Assembly (NCBI GenBank): GCA_046727175.1 | Contig: JBKPCD010000242.1 | Location: forward strand, 1 to 22,006 | Source of the DNA: JBKPCD01 sp046727175 | GTDB taxonomy: Bacteria > Acidobacteriota > Vicinamibacteria > Vicinamibacterales > 2-12-FULL-66-21 | DNA: 22,006 nucleotides | Direction of reading: 5' to 3' | Part shown: positions 14,819 through 22,006 of the stretch, piece by piece | How the letters are laid out: every line of letters begins with the position of its first letter | Position numbering within the stretch: the stretch's first letter is position 1 | The notes under the pieces: model-generated | What the model saw: only the letters and a program-made list of their open reading frames with translations | What the model was told of the DNA's origin: nothing | The model's database searches: none | Made by a program: the position numbers and the translations under genes

Positions 14819-17046
14819 TCAGTCCATGCCGAGAATTCTGTCGCCGCCGGCAGCGGCAAAGGCTTTCACGGCCAGATCGTGTTCGTGCTCCGCACGGCGG
14901 AGTACGGCGACGAACTCCGGCAGACCCCGCACCGAATCGAGCCATTCGTCGGATGCGAGCAGCGGATAGCACCAGAAGCCCGCCCCAGTCGCGCTCTCCA
15001 GAACGGCGACGGCCTCGTCCGCGGCGCCCGCATACGCCAATTGGCGAGCGAGATAGTAGAGGCCCTCGGCGTCGCGGAAGCCGGACGAGACGATAGCCTG
15101 AATCGCGGTGATCGCCTCGGCCCGCCGACCTTCGAGCAACGCCGCGAACGCTCCGATGATCTGCTGGAGCTTCGGCGGCGCGTGCTTGACCCGGTCCGCA
15201 AGGAACTCCAGGGCCTCTGACACTCGACCGAGCGCGACGAGCGAAAAGACCGAAACAACCGGTCCGCCCTGCGTGTTTGCCAGCACCGCGTCGTGCTTGC
15301 CCAGCATCCAGAGCGTGTGAATGACCGATGTCTTGACCGCAGGATCGAGACGACGCGCCCGCGCATCCGCTCGCAGTGACGCGCCGAGCAGGCCGCAGTA
15401 CCGGCAGGCGTAGACGAGTCCGGTAAACAACTCCGGATCGGTGCTGCGACGGCTGGCCTGGCCGAGGAGCCTCACCATCGCGTCGCGGGCGCGACCGGCG
15501 TCGATATCCATCTGCGCCGTCAGGTTGTGCGCCAGCGGCAGCTCCGGATTCAATTCGAGCGCGCGCCGCAGTGCGGACTCCGCACGCACCAGGTCGTCAT
15601 TGCTGCCGCCGCCGAGCTTCGCGATGAGTCGATGCAAGCCGCCGAGCCGCGCCCACGCCGGCGCATACCGCGGATCTGCCTGAACGGCTTGCTGGTAGAG
15701 ATCGCGCGCGATCGCCCAGCTCCTCGGATCGGACGCCAGCTCGTTGGCGCGAAGGTAATACTCGTACGATCGTGCACTCGCCGGCGCATCGTGCGAGAGC
15801 ATTCGCTGTTCGCGCGCGGAGAGCGGCAGGGACAGCGACTCGACGATGTGACGAGTGAGATCGTCCTGGAGCTGAAAGACGTCGTTGAGGGTCACTTGCG
15901 CTGTGTGAGACCAGAGCAGCCGACCGCTTTGCGCCTCCACGAGTTGCGTAGCCACGCGCACTTGCGCGCCCGCACGCAGCAATGTACCTGTCACGGCCGC
16001 GTCGACGTCCAGCTCGGACGCGAGCGTGCTCAGATCGGGTCCGTCCCCCTTGAACCGGGAGGCCGCGAGGGTCGAGCGGACCACGAGCGACTCGAGGCTG
16101 CCGAGCGACGCGGTGATGGCGTCGGCGAGGCTGAAAGAGAGAAAGTCGATCTCCGGGTCCGGGCGGAGCATCCGGAACGGCAGTACGATCAGCCGCGTCA
16201 CCATTCGGGCGGCGGGCGTCTCGCCGGAATCGGCGAGCCGCAGCGCAGCGCGAATCTCCTGCGCCATCGCTGCGGCGTCCGGATAGCGGTCGGTCGGCCG
16301 CTTGGCCGTTGCGCGATGGATGATCCGGTCGACGGCCGCGAGAGCGGGTGAGCCACCTACGGACGGAAGCGGCTCGTACATGATGCTGTGGAAGACCTGC
16401 GCCGCTGTCTTCCCGGGGAACGCGGCCTTCCCCACCAGCAGCTCGAAGAAAATCGCCCCTGCCGCGAACAGATCGGATCGCGAGTCGAGCGGATCGCCCG
16501 TGAGCTGCTCGGGTGACATGTAGTGCGGCGTGCCCATGACCGTTCCGGCAATCGTGATGTCGCCGTGTGTCAGGTCGTCGGCCGCGTGAACCGCGCGGGC
16601 CAGACCGAAATCGAGCAGCTTGACGCCGTGTGCCGTGAGAAAGATATTCGACGGCTTCAGGTCGCGGTGCACGAGCCCTCGGGCGTGTATCGCGCCGAGT
16701 GCCGACAGCATCGCCATCGTGATGTCGACGCTTTCGGCCAGCGGCAGCGGCCCCAGCGCGAGCCTGGCCGACAGGGACTCTCCCTCGAGTAGCTCCATCG
16801 CGATGAAGAGCTCGCCATTCGCCTCGCCCACCTCGTACAACTGGCACACATTGGATGCGACACGCTCGCAGCAGCTCGCGCCTCGCGCCAGAGACGCGCT
16901 CGTGACTGCGGATCGCTGCTGGTCCCTCGGACCATCTTGATCGCGACGCGTCGCTGGAGCCGTTCGTCAGCGGCGGCATACACGATCCCCATCCCTCCTT
17001 CGCCGAGTTTCGAGACGACGCGATAGTGGGCAATCGTATCAGGCAT
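14819..17046 (-). CDS. Ser/Thr protein kinase with TolB/FlgO-like domain and TPR region (one-base frameshift at 16851)
   Basis: A Hanks-type kinase of about 742 residues once one base is restored. The N-terminal part (ATG 17046) has the glycine loop LGEGGMG (14-20), VAIK (Lys37) and REARAAASVSHP. The frame then breaks. From 16849 another frame gives the exact continuation CQLYEVGE, HRDLKPSN (Asp129), LDFGLA (Asp146) and GTPHYMSPEQ. Restoring one A in the CCAAT at 16850-16854 (TT on the + strand) gives HPNVCQLYEVGE. After the kinase comes a TolB/FlgO-like domain (RLIVLPFRMLRPDPEIDFLS, then AAVTGTLLRAGAQVRVATQL), then TPR-like helices to the end. I see no membrane helix between kinase and TolB-like part. 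As written, neither fragment would be an active kinase. An extra A-run base would be a typical sequencing loss. Confidence 0.88.
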
Positions 17047-17056
17047 GGATGGAGCG

Positions 17057-17062
17057 ATTCTA
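17057..17062 (-). promoter_or_regulatory. Candidate -10 element giving a nearly leaderless kinase mRNA
   Basis: TAGAAT on the - strand (five of six consensus bases) ends 10 bases before the kinase ATG at 17046. No Shine-Dalgarno sequence precedes that ATG, so transcription starting about seven bases after TAGAAT would give an almost leaderless message. A small inverted repeat (GGGCC/GGCCC) sits just upstream. No clear -35 box is seen. Confidence 0.33.
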
Positions 17063-17280
17063 CACGGGCCCAAGGCCCACTGGCCGGATCAGAAGCCTTC
17101 GGCGTGCGAGTGGCTGTTCCGGCAGCCTTACCCGCTCTGCGGCTTCAGGTCGATGGTGTCGACGTCGGAGCTCCGGCGTACACGCTCGAACAGCATTGTG
17201 CGTTGCGAGCAGAGTAGTTTTCTCGTTTCGACGATCACTGCGACTCGTGAAACTCGATCGGTCGTTCCCGCGCCACGTGG

Positions 17281-17982
17281 TTATCGTCGAGCAACGACGA
17301 CGAACTCGCTTGGATCGCTCCCGGCGTTGCTGAGCGTGTACAAGGCATTCGCCGGCAGCACGCGCACGTCGCCGCGGCGCACACGCACGGCCCGCGAATA
17401 CCACGATTCAGCGGACCAGATGTAACCGCCGCGCAGATAGACGACGATGGTGTCGTTCTGATCGATACAAAAAGGGTCGACGAGCGTTGTGGCCGGATGC
17501 CGCTCCTTTGTGACGCTCAGACCGGGCCTGTCAATGAGCGTCTGCGACTTGACGGGCTCGTAGCCATAGAGCGGCCAACCGCTCGCTGACATCGGCCATA
17601 CCGCGCTGCCGCTGGCCGCGTATGCTGGAGGTACCCACGGCGCTGCCACGCCCCGGACGGCGGGTTGTTTGAACTGAATCATCACCGCCTCGAACCGCGT
17701 GGGGCCCTGGTTCTCCAAGTCGATCCGGCCGGGCTCCTGCCACGCCGCTTCTGCCTTCGGCATGCGGCCATTGAGGTCCGCGGTGAGAAACACAATTACT
17801 GCACCTGACGAGGACTCGGCCGTCGTGCGCTGTCCCGGAGACAGGATCACACGAGCGACACGCACGGCTTCGTTCTCCCATTCGACGTTGTACGGCGGAA
17901 AACCCGGTTGTCGAGCGGAGGGCGGCTGCTGCAGAAGACCGACGTTGAAGGCGAGAATCGGTACGATCGCGAAAGTCCCCAT
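17281..17982 (-). CDS. Cupin-like exported protein of unknown function
   Basis: 233 residues with a short hydrophobic N-terminus (FAIVPILAFNVGLL) that may be a signal peptide. The mature part reads like two cupin-type beta-barrel halves. The first runs from YNVEWENEAVRVARVILSPG to AVIVFLTADLNG. The second, after an Ala/Pro-rich linker, runs from TLVDPFCIDQNDTIVVYLRG to GDVRVLPANALYTLSNAG. The usual metal-binding histidines of cupins are not evident, so enzymatic activity is doubtful. It lies downstream of the TonB receptor on the same strand, separated by a long inverted repeat. I do not recognise a characterised homologue. Confidence 0.65.
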   Translation of the reverse strand: MGTFAIVPILAFNVGLLQQPPSARQPGFPPYNVEWENEAVRVARVILSPGQRTTAESSSGAVIVFLTADLNGRMPKAEAAWQEPGRIDLENQGPTRFEAVMIQFKQPAVRGVAAPWVPPAYAASGSAVWPMSASGWPLYGYEPVKSQTLIDRPGLSVTKERHPATTLVDPFCIDQNDTIVVYLRGGYIWSAESWYSRAVRVRRGDVRVLPANALYTLSNAGSDPSEFVVVARR

Positions 17983-18001
17983 ATTTCACGTTCCTGTGGT
18001 C

Positions 18002-18056
18002 GGCGGATGATCAGGTCCTTGCACGAGAGCACTGCCCGTGAGTCTGATCCTCCGCC
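18002..18056 (-). repeat. Long inverted repeat between the TonB receptor and cupin-like genes
   Basis: GGCGGATGATCAG (18002-18014) and CTGATCCTCCGCC (18044-18056) pair in 12 of 13 positions around a 29-base loop. The loop itself contains a possible CACG/CGTG stem. It lies 26 bases after the receptor stop and 19 bases before the start codon of the cupin-like gene. It could be a terminator, an RNA processing or stability element, or a protein-binding site. There is no T-run. Confidence 0.5.
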
Positions 18057-18082
18057 AATGCTTGCCATTTCATCGACCGACC

Positions 18083-21000
18083 TCAAAAGCTCACGCGTAC
18101 TCCGAACTGCGCCGCTCTCGGCAATCCGGTGCCCGTCGGGATCGACGGTCGCACCGCGCCGAAGCTGCCGAAGGTCGTGGGGATGAGACTACCGTTCGGC
18201 AGCCTCGATACGCCCGCCAGCACCGGGCTCCCGTTGGCATCTCGAAGTCCGCCGTCCGACGTCAGGGTGAATCCCGTAGGCAGCGTGCTCAACGTGGGCA
18301 GTATGCCACTGAAGGGTGTCGATGGCAGTCCCAGAGGGCCAACCAGATTGGAAATGTTGAACACGTTGAAGACCTGCGCGGTCGCTTCGATTCTCATGCG
18401 ACCCGGCAGCTTCAGCACGTACGAAAGCTGGACGTCGGTCGAGATGAACGAATCATCGAAGCGCGTCCCGTCCGGCAGCTCCACCCCATAGGGAAGCCGT
18501 TGGTTGCGCGGGTTCAACGTTCCGGCGAGCGTGCGATTGTAGTTACGGATCGCGGCGTTCAGTGCGCCGACGTCGGTAATCTCTCGCCCCAGCGAACCGC
18601 GGCGTGTTCCCGGCAGCAGGTCGCCGTTGATCCCGTCGCCGTTGAGGTCGGCCGAGCCGACGAGAATCGACGCCGGTACGCCGCTGTACATTGTCGTGAT
18701 CGACGAGAGCCGGAAACTCTTTGGAAGTTCAACGATGCCGTTGAAGGTCAGGCGGTGCCGGCGATCCAACGGAGCGGTCCCGAAGTTCGCCTGCACGTCG
18801 CGATTGACGAGCGTGCCACCCCCCAGCCCGAGGCCGTCCGCGGTTGTCGTTTCCAGCTTCGACAACGCGTAGCCGACGCTGAACTGATAGTGGTGTGACA
18901 TGCGCTTATCGACCTTCATCGTCAAGGCGCGATACCGCGAGTAGCCGTTCGACGTAACGACCGTGATGGTGTTCGTAGGCGGCCGTCCGTCGCCGAGCGT
19001 GATGGGCGCGCCGTTGCCGGGGAAGAAATTCGCCGCGTCGAGATCGCGCATGAACTCGTGCTCCGTGCGGCTATAAACGTAGTTGACGTCGATTACGCTC
19101 CCGAACGGCAGCTCGCGCTGGATTCCGGCGTTGAACTGTTTGGAGTAAGGGGTCTGGAGCTCGTTGTTGATGACGAGGCCCGTGCGCGTGATGTCCAACG
19201 TCGGTGTGGTCGAGGCCGGCGCCGCGACGTAGACGGCCTGCCCCTCGAGAATGATCGGAATGGCGCTGCCGAGTCTCGTGCCGGAAGCAAGCGCCGGAGA
19301 GAAGTCGAAGTCGACAACGCCGTCGCGGTTGAAGTCCTGCGGCCCGCCGGTCGGTGAGCCGGCGGTGAGCGTGATCGTGTCGTTGCCGGAGTTGAACGGC
19401 GCGATCGACGCCCGCTCGTTCGTGACCAGATTGCTGACGCGGAGCGCGTAGTAGATGCCCGCGCCGACGCGGATCGATGTCTTGCCGTTGTTCCAGGGAT
19501 CCCACGCAACTCCGCCGTGCGGAGTGATGTTGTTGTGATCGATAGGCGTTGCGTCTGTGCCGCGCGGCAGGAGTGGCTGGACGATCACCGGCTTGTCCAA
19601 ATCGTTATCCAGCGGATGCGTGTCGACCTCGTACCGCGCGCCATAGTTGACCATCAGGCTCGGCCGCATGCGCCACGTGTCCTCGACGTAGCCTGAAATA
19701 CGGGTGTTGCGGTGTGCGTTGTCCGGCGTGCCTGGAATGCGCTTGCCGTTCTTGTTGCCGACCGCCACGTTGATGAACGGCTGGTTGACGATGTCCGCCG
19801 GATTGCGCGAGGCGGGCGAGATCACGTTGAACGTCGGGAACCCCGAGACGTAGTTCGTCACGCGAACACGGTAGCGGACGATGTCGGCGCCGCCGCGGAT
19901 CGTGTGGCTGCCGAGCGCGTAGGTGAGATCGTCCCGAAACTGTCCGAACAGCTCGAACGTGGACTGCGGCGTAATGTTGTCCGGCCCCGTGATCAGTCCG
20001 CCATCGTCGGTGACCACGCGCACCCCTTCGAGCCCGGCAATGCCAACCGCCTGTGCCTGTGCGTCGGGGCGCAGCACGCGGTTCTTGAAATCTGTAATCG
20101 CGGCACGGAAGCTGTTCGTGAGCCTCGCCGTCAGGACCGTGTCGAGTCCCCCGGCAACCTGGTTCGTGGTGTTGGAATTGATGTTCCCGCTCGACGGCAG
20201 CCGATTGCCCCCGAAGTTGCCGAGACTCGAGTTGTGATCGCGGCTCCATCGCACGAAGACGTCGTGCTTCTGCGACACGCGCCAGTCGCCTCGAAGCGTC
20301 GTGGAGAGCAGGTCGAAAGGCGCCGTGTACGATGTCAGATCCGGGAAGTACGGTGTGCTGATCCCGATCGCGGCGCTTTCGTTCGTCTTCTCGACGTTGG
20401 CGAACCAGAACAGGCGGTCCTTGATCGCCGGGCCTCCGACGTGTCCGCCATATTGCTCGCGATCGAAGTCGGGAGCAGTGGCTGCAAAGCTCGGCCGCGC
20501 GGCGTAATCCGAACCGCGGCCGAAGAGAAAGCCGCTGCCATGGAGGTCGTTGGCGCCGCGCTTGGTGATGATGTTGATCGCGCCCGTCGCACTCAGGCCC
20601 GCCGACGGATCCGAAGAGGAGACCGACACCTGGAATTCCTGGATGCTGTCCTGCGAGATGTTGAGCGTGGTCGTCCCGACGTGCTCGTCGACAGCGTCGA
20701 TCCCGTCGATTGTGATGCGCGCCTCGCGGCCGTTGCGGCTTCCAATCGACACCCCGGTGTAGCGACTCTTGGTGGGATCGAACGCGGCCCCCTGTTGAAT
20801 CTCAACGCCGGGCTGCACCCGCGCGAGCTCGAGGTAGTTGCGTCCGTTCAACGGCAGCTCGTTGATTTGTCTCAGGTTCACGACCCCGCCGACGGTCGTC
20901 TGCGACGTGTCAACGGCGGCGCTCGCGCCGGTGACTTCGACGCTTTCGGTCACGGCCTGGACCGTGAGAGCGGCATCGACGCGGGTGGTTTGGCCGACCT

Positions 21001-21325
21001 CGACGACCACGCGCGGGACGCTGAACTCGGCGAATCCCTGGGTGGTGATCTTGAGCAGGTACTCGCCAGGCTTCAGTGTGGCGATCGTGAAGAATCCTTG
21101 GCTGTCCGAGGTGCTGCTCCGAGTTGCCCCGGATGATAACGAGGTGGCACTGACCGTCGCGCCAGACACAAACGCCCCGCTTGGATCGGTGACCACTCCC
21201 GAAATGCTTCCGACGGGTGCCTGCGCGAGCGCTGGCGACGTTGCGATCGCGAGCGTGACAAGTGTTGCAGCCGCGATCAGCAGCGCCTGCGGCGCAGAAC
21301 TGAGCTTCGAGCCGGCGGGCGTCAT
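18083..21325 (-). CDS. Oar-like TonB-dependent outer-membrane receptor with carboxypeptidase-regulatory domain
   Basis: 1080 residues from ATG 21325, chosen because GGAGG precedes it by six bases; the frame is open to 21361. A signal peptide ends at SPALAQAP. A CarboxypepD_reg-like beta-sandwich follows (GSISGVVTDPSGAFVSGATV, then KPGEYLLKITTQGF). The plug domain has LPLNGRNYLELARVQPGVE, ARITIDGIDAVDEHVGTTT and GAINIITKRGANDLHGSGF. The remaining roughly 800 residues are beta-barrel, ending in FGVRVSF with the terminal Phe typical of outer-membrane proteins. Such receptors import large or complexed substrates using TonB energy; the substrate is unknown. No SusD-like lipoprotein is adjacent, which argues against a Bacteroidota-type Sus pair. 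The upstream gene on the same strand is the Asp-box protein, but a terminator-like hairpin and a promoter lie between them. Confidence 0.93.
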   Translation of the reverse strand: MTPAGSKLSSAPQALLIAAATLVTLAIATSPALAQAPVGSISGVVTDPSGAFVSGATVSATSLSSGATRSSTSDSQGFFTIATLKPGEYLLKITTQGFAEFSVPRVVVEVGQTTRVDAALTVQAVTESVEVTGASAAVDTSQTTVGGVVNLRQINELPLNGRNYLELARVQPGVEIQQGAAFDPTKSRYTGVSIGSRNGREARITIDGIDAVDEHVGTTTLNISQDSIQEFQVSVSSSDPSAGLSATGAINIITKRGANDLHGSGFLFGRGSDYAARPSFAATAPDFDREQYGGHVGGPAIKDRLFWFANVEKTNESAAIGISTPYFPDLTSYTAPFDLLSTTLRGDWRVSQKHDVFVRWSRDHNSSLGNFGGNRLPSSGNINSNTTNQVAGGLDTVLTARLTNSFRAAITDFKNRVLRPDAQAQAVGIAGLEGVRVVTDDGGLITGPDNITPQSTFELFGQFRDDLTYALGSHTIRGGADIVRYRVRVTNYVSGFPTFNVISPASRNPADIVNQPFINVAVGNKNGKRIPGTPDNAHRNTRISGYVEDTWRMRPSLMVNYGARYEVDTHPLDNDLDKPVIVQPLLPRGTDATPIDHNNITPHGGVAWDPWNNGKTSIRVGAGIYYALRVSNLVTNERASIAPFNSGNDTITLTAGSPTGGPQDFNRDGVVDFDFSPALASGTRLGSAIPIILEGQAVYVAAPASTTPTLDITRTGLVINNELQTPYSKQFNAGIQRELPFGSVIDVNYVYSRTEHEFMRDLDAANFFPGNGAPITLGDGRPPTNTITVVTSNGYSRYRALTMKVDKRMSHHYQFSVGYALSKLETTTADGLGLGGGTLVNRDVQANFGTAPLDRRHRLTFNGIVELPKSFRLSSITTMYSGVPASILVGSADLNGDGINGDLLPGTRRGSLGREITDVGALNAAIRNYNRTLAGTLNPRNQRLPYGVELPDGTRFDDSFISTDVQLSYVLKLPGRMRIEATAQVFNVFNISNLVGPLGLPSTPFSGILPTLSTLPTGFTLTSDGGLRDANGSPVLAGVSRLPNGSLIPTTFGSFGAVRPSIPTGTGLPRAAQFGVRVSF

Positions 21326-21375
21326 GGTTGGCCTCCGCGAAAAGACGGAAAGAGAGCGCACGAGTCCAGCGAGCG

Positions 21376-21406
21376 ATTATCGACGTGAGACCGCGGCGAC
21401 TGTCAA
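21376..21406 (-). promoter_or_regulatory. Candidate sigma70-like promoter of the TonB receptor
   Basis: On the - strand a perfect TTGACA (21406-21401) and a good GATAAT (21381-21376, five of six) are separated by 19 bases, slightly longer than ideal. The start codon at 21325 lies 51 bases downstream of the -10, so the leader would be about 43 bases. Confidence 0.5.
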
Positions 21407-21460
21407 GGAAGTTGGGACGAATTGCTGAGTGCCCGGCGGGCGCGCGAAGGAAGCGCCTGG

Positions 21461-21496
21461 ATCGCGACGAGGCTGAAAGGCAGCCTTCGTTGCGAT
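21461..21496 (-). terminator. Strong stem-loop behind the Asp-box protein gene
   Basis: ATCGCGACGAGGCTG (21461-21475), loop AAAGG and CAGCCTTCGTTGCGAT (21481-21496) form a stem of 14 pairs or more with one bulge and one weak pair. It starts 11 bases after the stop codon at 21507 and lies upstream of the TonB receptor promoter. No T-run follows, so it may need Rho or serve as a 3' end stabiliser. Confidence 0.5.
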
Positions 21497-21506
21497 TGTG
21501 AGACTG

Positions 21507-22006
21507 CTACTTGACTACTCGTTGGAAATAAATGTTCGAATCACGCGATCGCATATTGATCAGGTTCGGCGGGTCGGTGCTCGCATCGTTGTCTTCCTCC
21601 GCGTTCGCCGCCGCATTCACGTCGCGGTTGTCAGTCCAGACGATGAACGCATCGCTCGGCGTGGCAGCCATCGAGATGTAGTCGCCGATGAATGGCGTGA
21701 TCGCTTTGATCGAACCGTACGTAAGCGGATTGAAGGTCTGGCCGGTGACACGAATCTCGGGGCTGAAGACGAGGCTCGCGGCCGCAGTATCCGCCTGTGA
21801 GTAGAACACGTCCATGCCGGCCGTGATCGGTCCGTCCGGATTGAATGTCGGCTCGTTGCGGCTGTCGTACCACGCAACAGACAACCTCCCGCCCGCAGCG
21901 GCGAGGAACGGCATGATTTGGTGGTGGCTGGCCAGAGAGTGCGGGCGGACCGGGGGATCCCAGGTTGCGCCGTTGTCGGTCGAACGGCTTACGGCGATGT
22001 CTGCTC
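21507..22006 (-). CDS. C-terminal part of an Asp-box (sialidase/BNR-repeat-like) protein, cut by the window edge
   Basis: The frame stays open from the stop at 21507 to the right edge, giving at least 165 residues with no start seen. The first ATG in the window (21914) is internal: upstream codons read ADIAVSRSTDNGATWDPP, which contains a perfect Asp-box (SxDxGxTW) at about 21960-21983. Downstream are GRLSVAWYDSRNE, TPFIGDYISMAATPSDAFIV and WTDNRDVNA, repeats typical of six-bladed sialidase-like propellers and of exported Asp-box proteins in this kind of bacterium. The catalytic residues of a true sialidase cannot be judged because most of the protein lies outside the window. Confidence 0.72.
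   Translation of the reverse strand, partial: ADIAVSRSTDNGATWDPPVRPHSLASHHQIMPFLAAAGGRLSVAWYDSRNEPTFNPDGPITAGMDVFYSQADTAAASLVFSPEIRVTGQTFNPLTYGSIKAITPFIGDYISMAATPSDAFIVWTDNRDVNAAANAEEDNDASTDPPNLINMRSRDSNIYFQRVVK

Noticed and set aside
13535..15220. A 561-codon open frame on the + strand
   Set aside because: It is antisense to zwf and the kinase gene, with charged low-information composition and no motif.
15597..17033. A 478-codon open frame on the - strand overlapping the kinase gene
   Set aside because: It has no kinase motifs and an Arg-rich shadow composition. The real protein uses the other two frames, joined at the frameshift.
19712..21136. A 474-codon open frame on the + strand
   Set aside because: It is antisense to the TonB receptor and shows the expected shadow composition.
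1..22006. Mobile elements, CRISPR arrays, toxin-antitoxin pairs or a defence island
   Set aside because: No transposase, integrase, direct-repeat array or nuclease gene was found. The single dynamin-like GTPase alone is not enough to call a defence system.

Overview
The window is high-GC bacterial chromosome with dense genes on both strands. It has no rRNA, tRNA, CRISPR array, transposase or phage gene that I could recognise. Four traits together point to Acidobacteriota, probably a Vicinamibacteria-like lineage: a winged-helix regulator fused through one membrane helix to PD40 beta-propeller repeats; a Ser/Thr kinase fused to a TolB/FlgO-like domain and TPRs; an Oar-like TonB receptor with an N-terminal carboxypeptidase-regulatory domain; and many exported enzymes of unknown substrate. 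This placement is inference from gene families, not from a marker gene.

Layout. Positions 1-2260 (+) hold the winged-helix/PD40 regulator, which reads correctly only if one base lost near 140/141 is restored. Positions 2261-2577 hold a hairpin and a remnant of an alpha/beta hydrolase. Next on the + strand come a CPBP-type membrane protein with Gln-Gln where the catalytic Glu-Glu should be (2578-3195), a YtcJ-type amidohydrolase (3229-4914) and an exported GH20 beta-N-acetylhexosaminidase (5034-6626). On the - strand follow a secreted protein with two alpha/beta-barrel-like repeats (6643-7470) and a dynamin-like GTPase (7741-about 9492). The GTPase is divergent from a two-gene partner-switching module (+): a PAS-PP2C-phosphatase/GHKL-kinase protein and its STAS partner (9569-11581). 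The rest is on the - strand: mgtE, zwf, the Ser/Thr kinase (broken by a second one-base frameshift at 16851), a two-half cupin-like secreted protein, the TonB-dependent receptor, and the C-terminal end of an Asp-box (sialidase/BNR-like) secreted protein that runs off the right edge.

How the genes relate. The PP2C/kinase protein and its STAS partner are a self-contained phospho-switch. The GH20 enzyme, Asp-box protein and TonB receptor fit scavenging of glycans or other polymers, but they do not form one obvious operon. zwf and mgtE are housekeeping genes. Several intergenic regions carry strong stem-loops (2356-2379, 7722-7739, 14780-14817, 18002-18056, 21461-21496), and a few carry recognisable sigma70-like promoters. 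I see no clearly new multi-gene system. The points most worth checking are the two one-base frameshifts in signalling genes, the hydrolase remnant next to the CPBP gene, and the phosphatase and kinase activities joined in one partner-switching protein.
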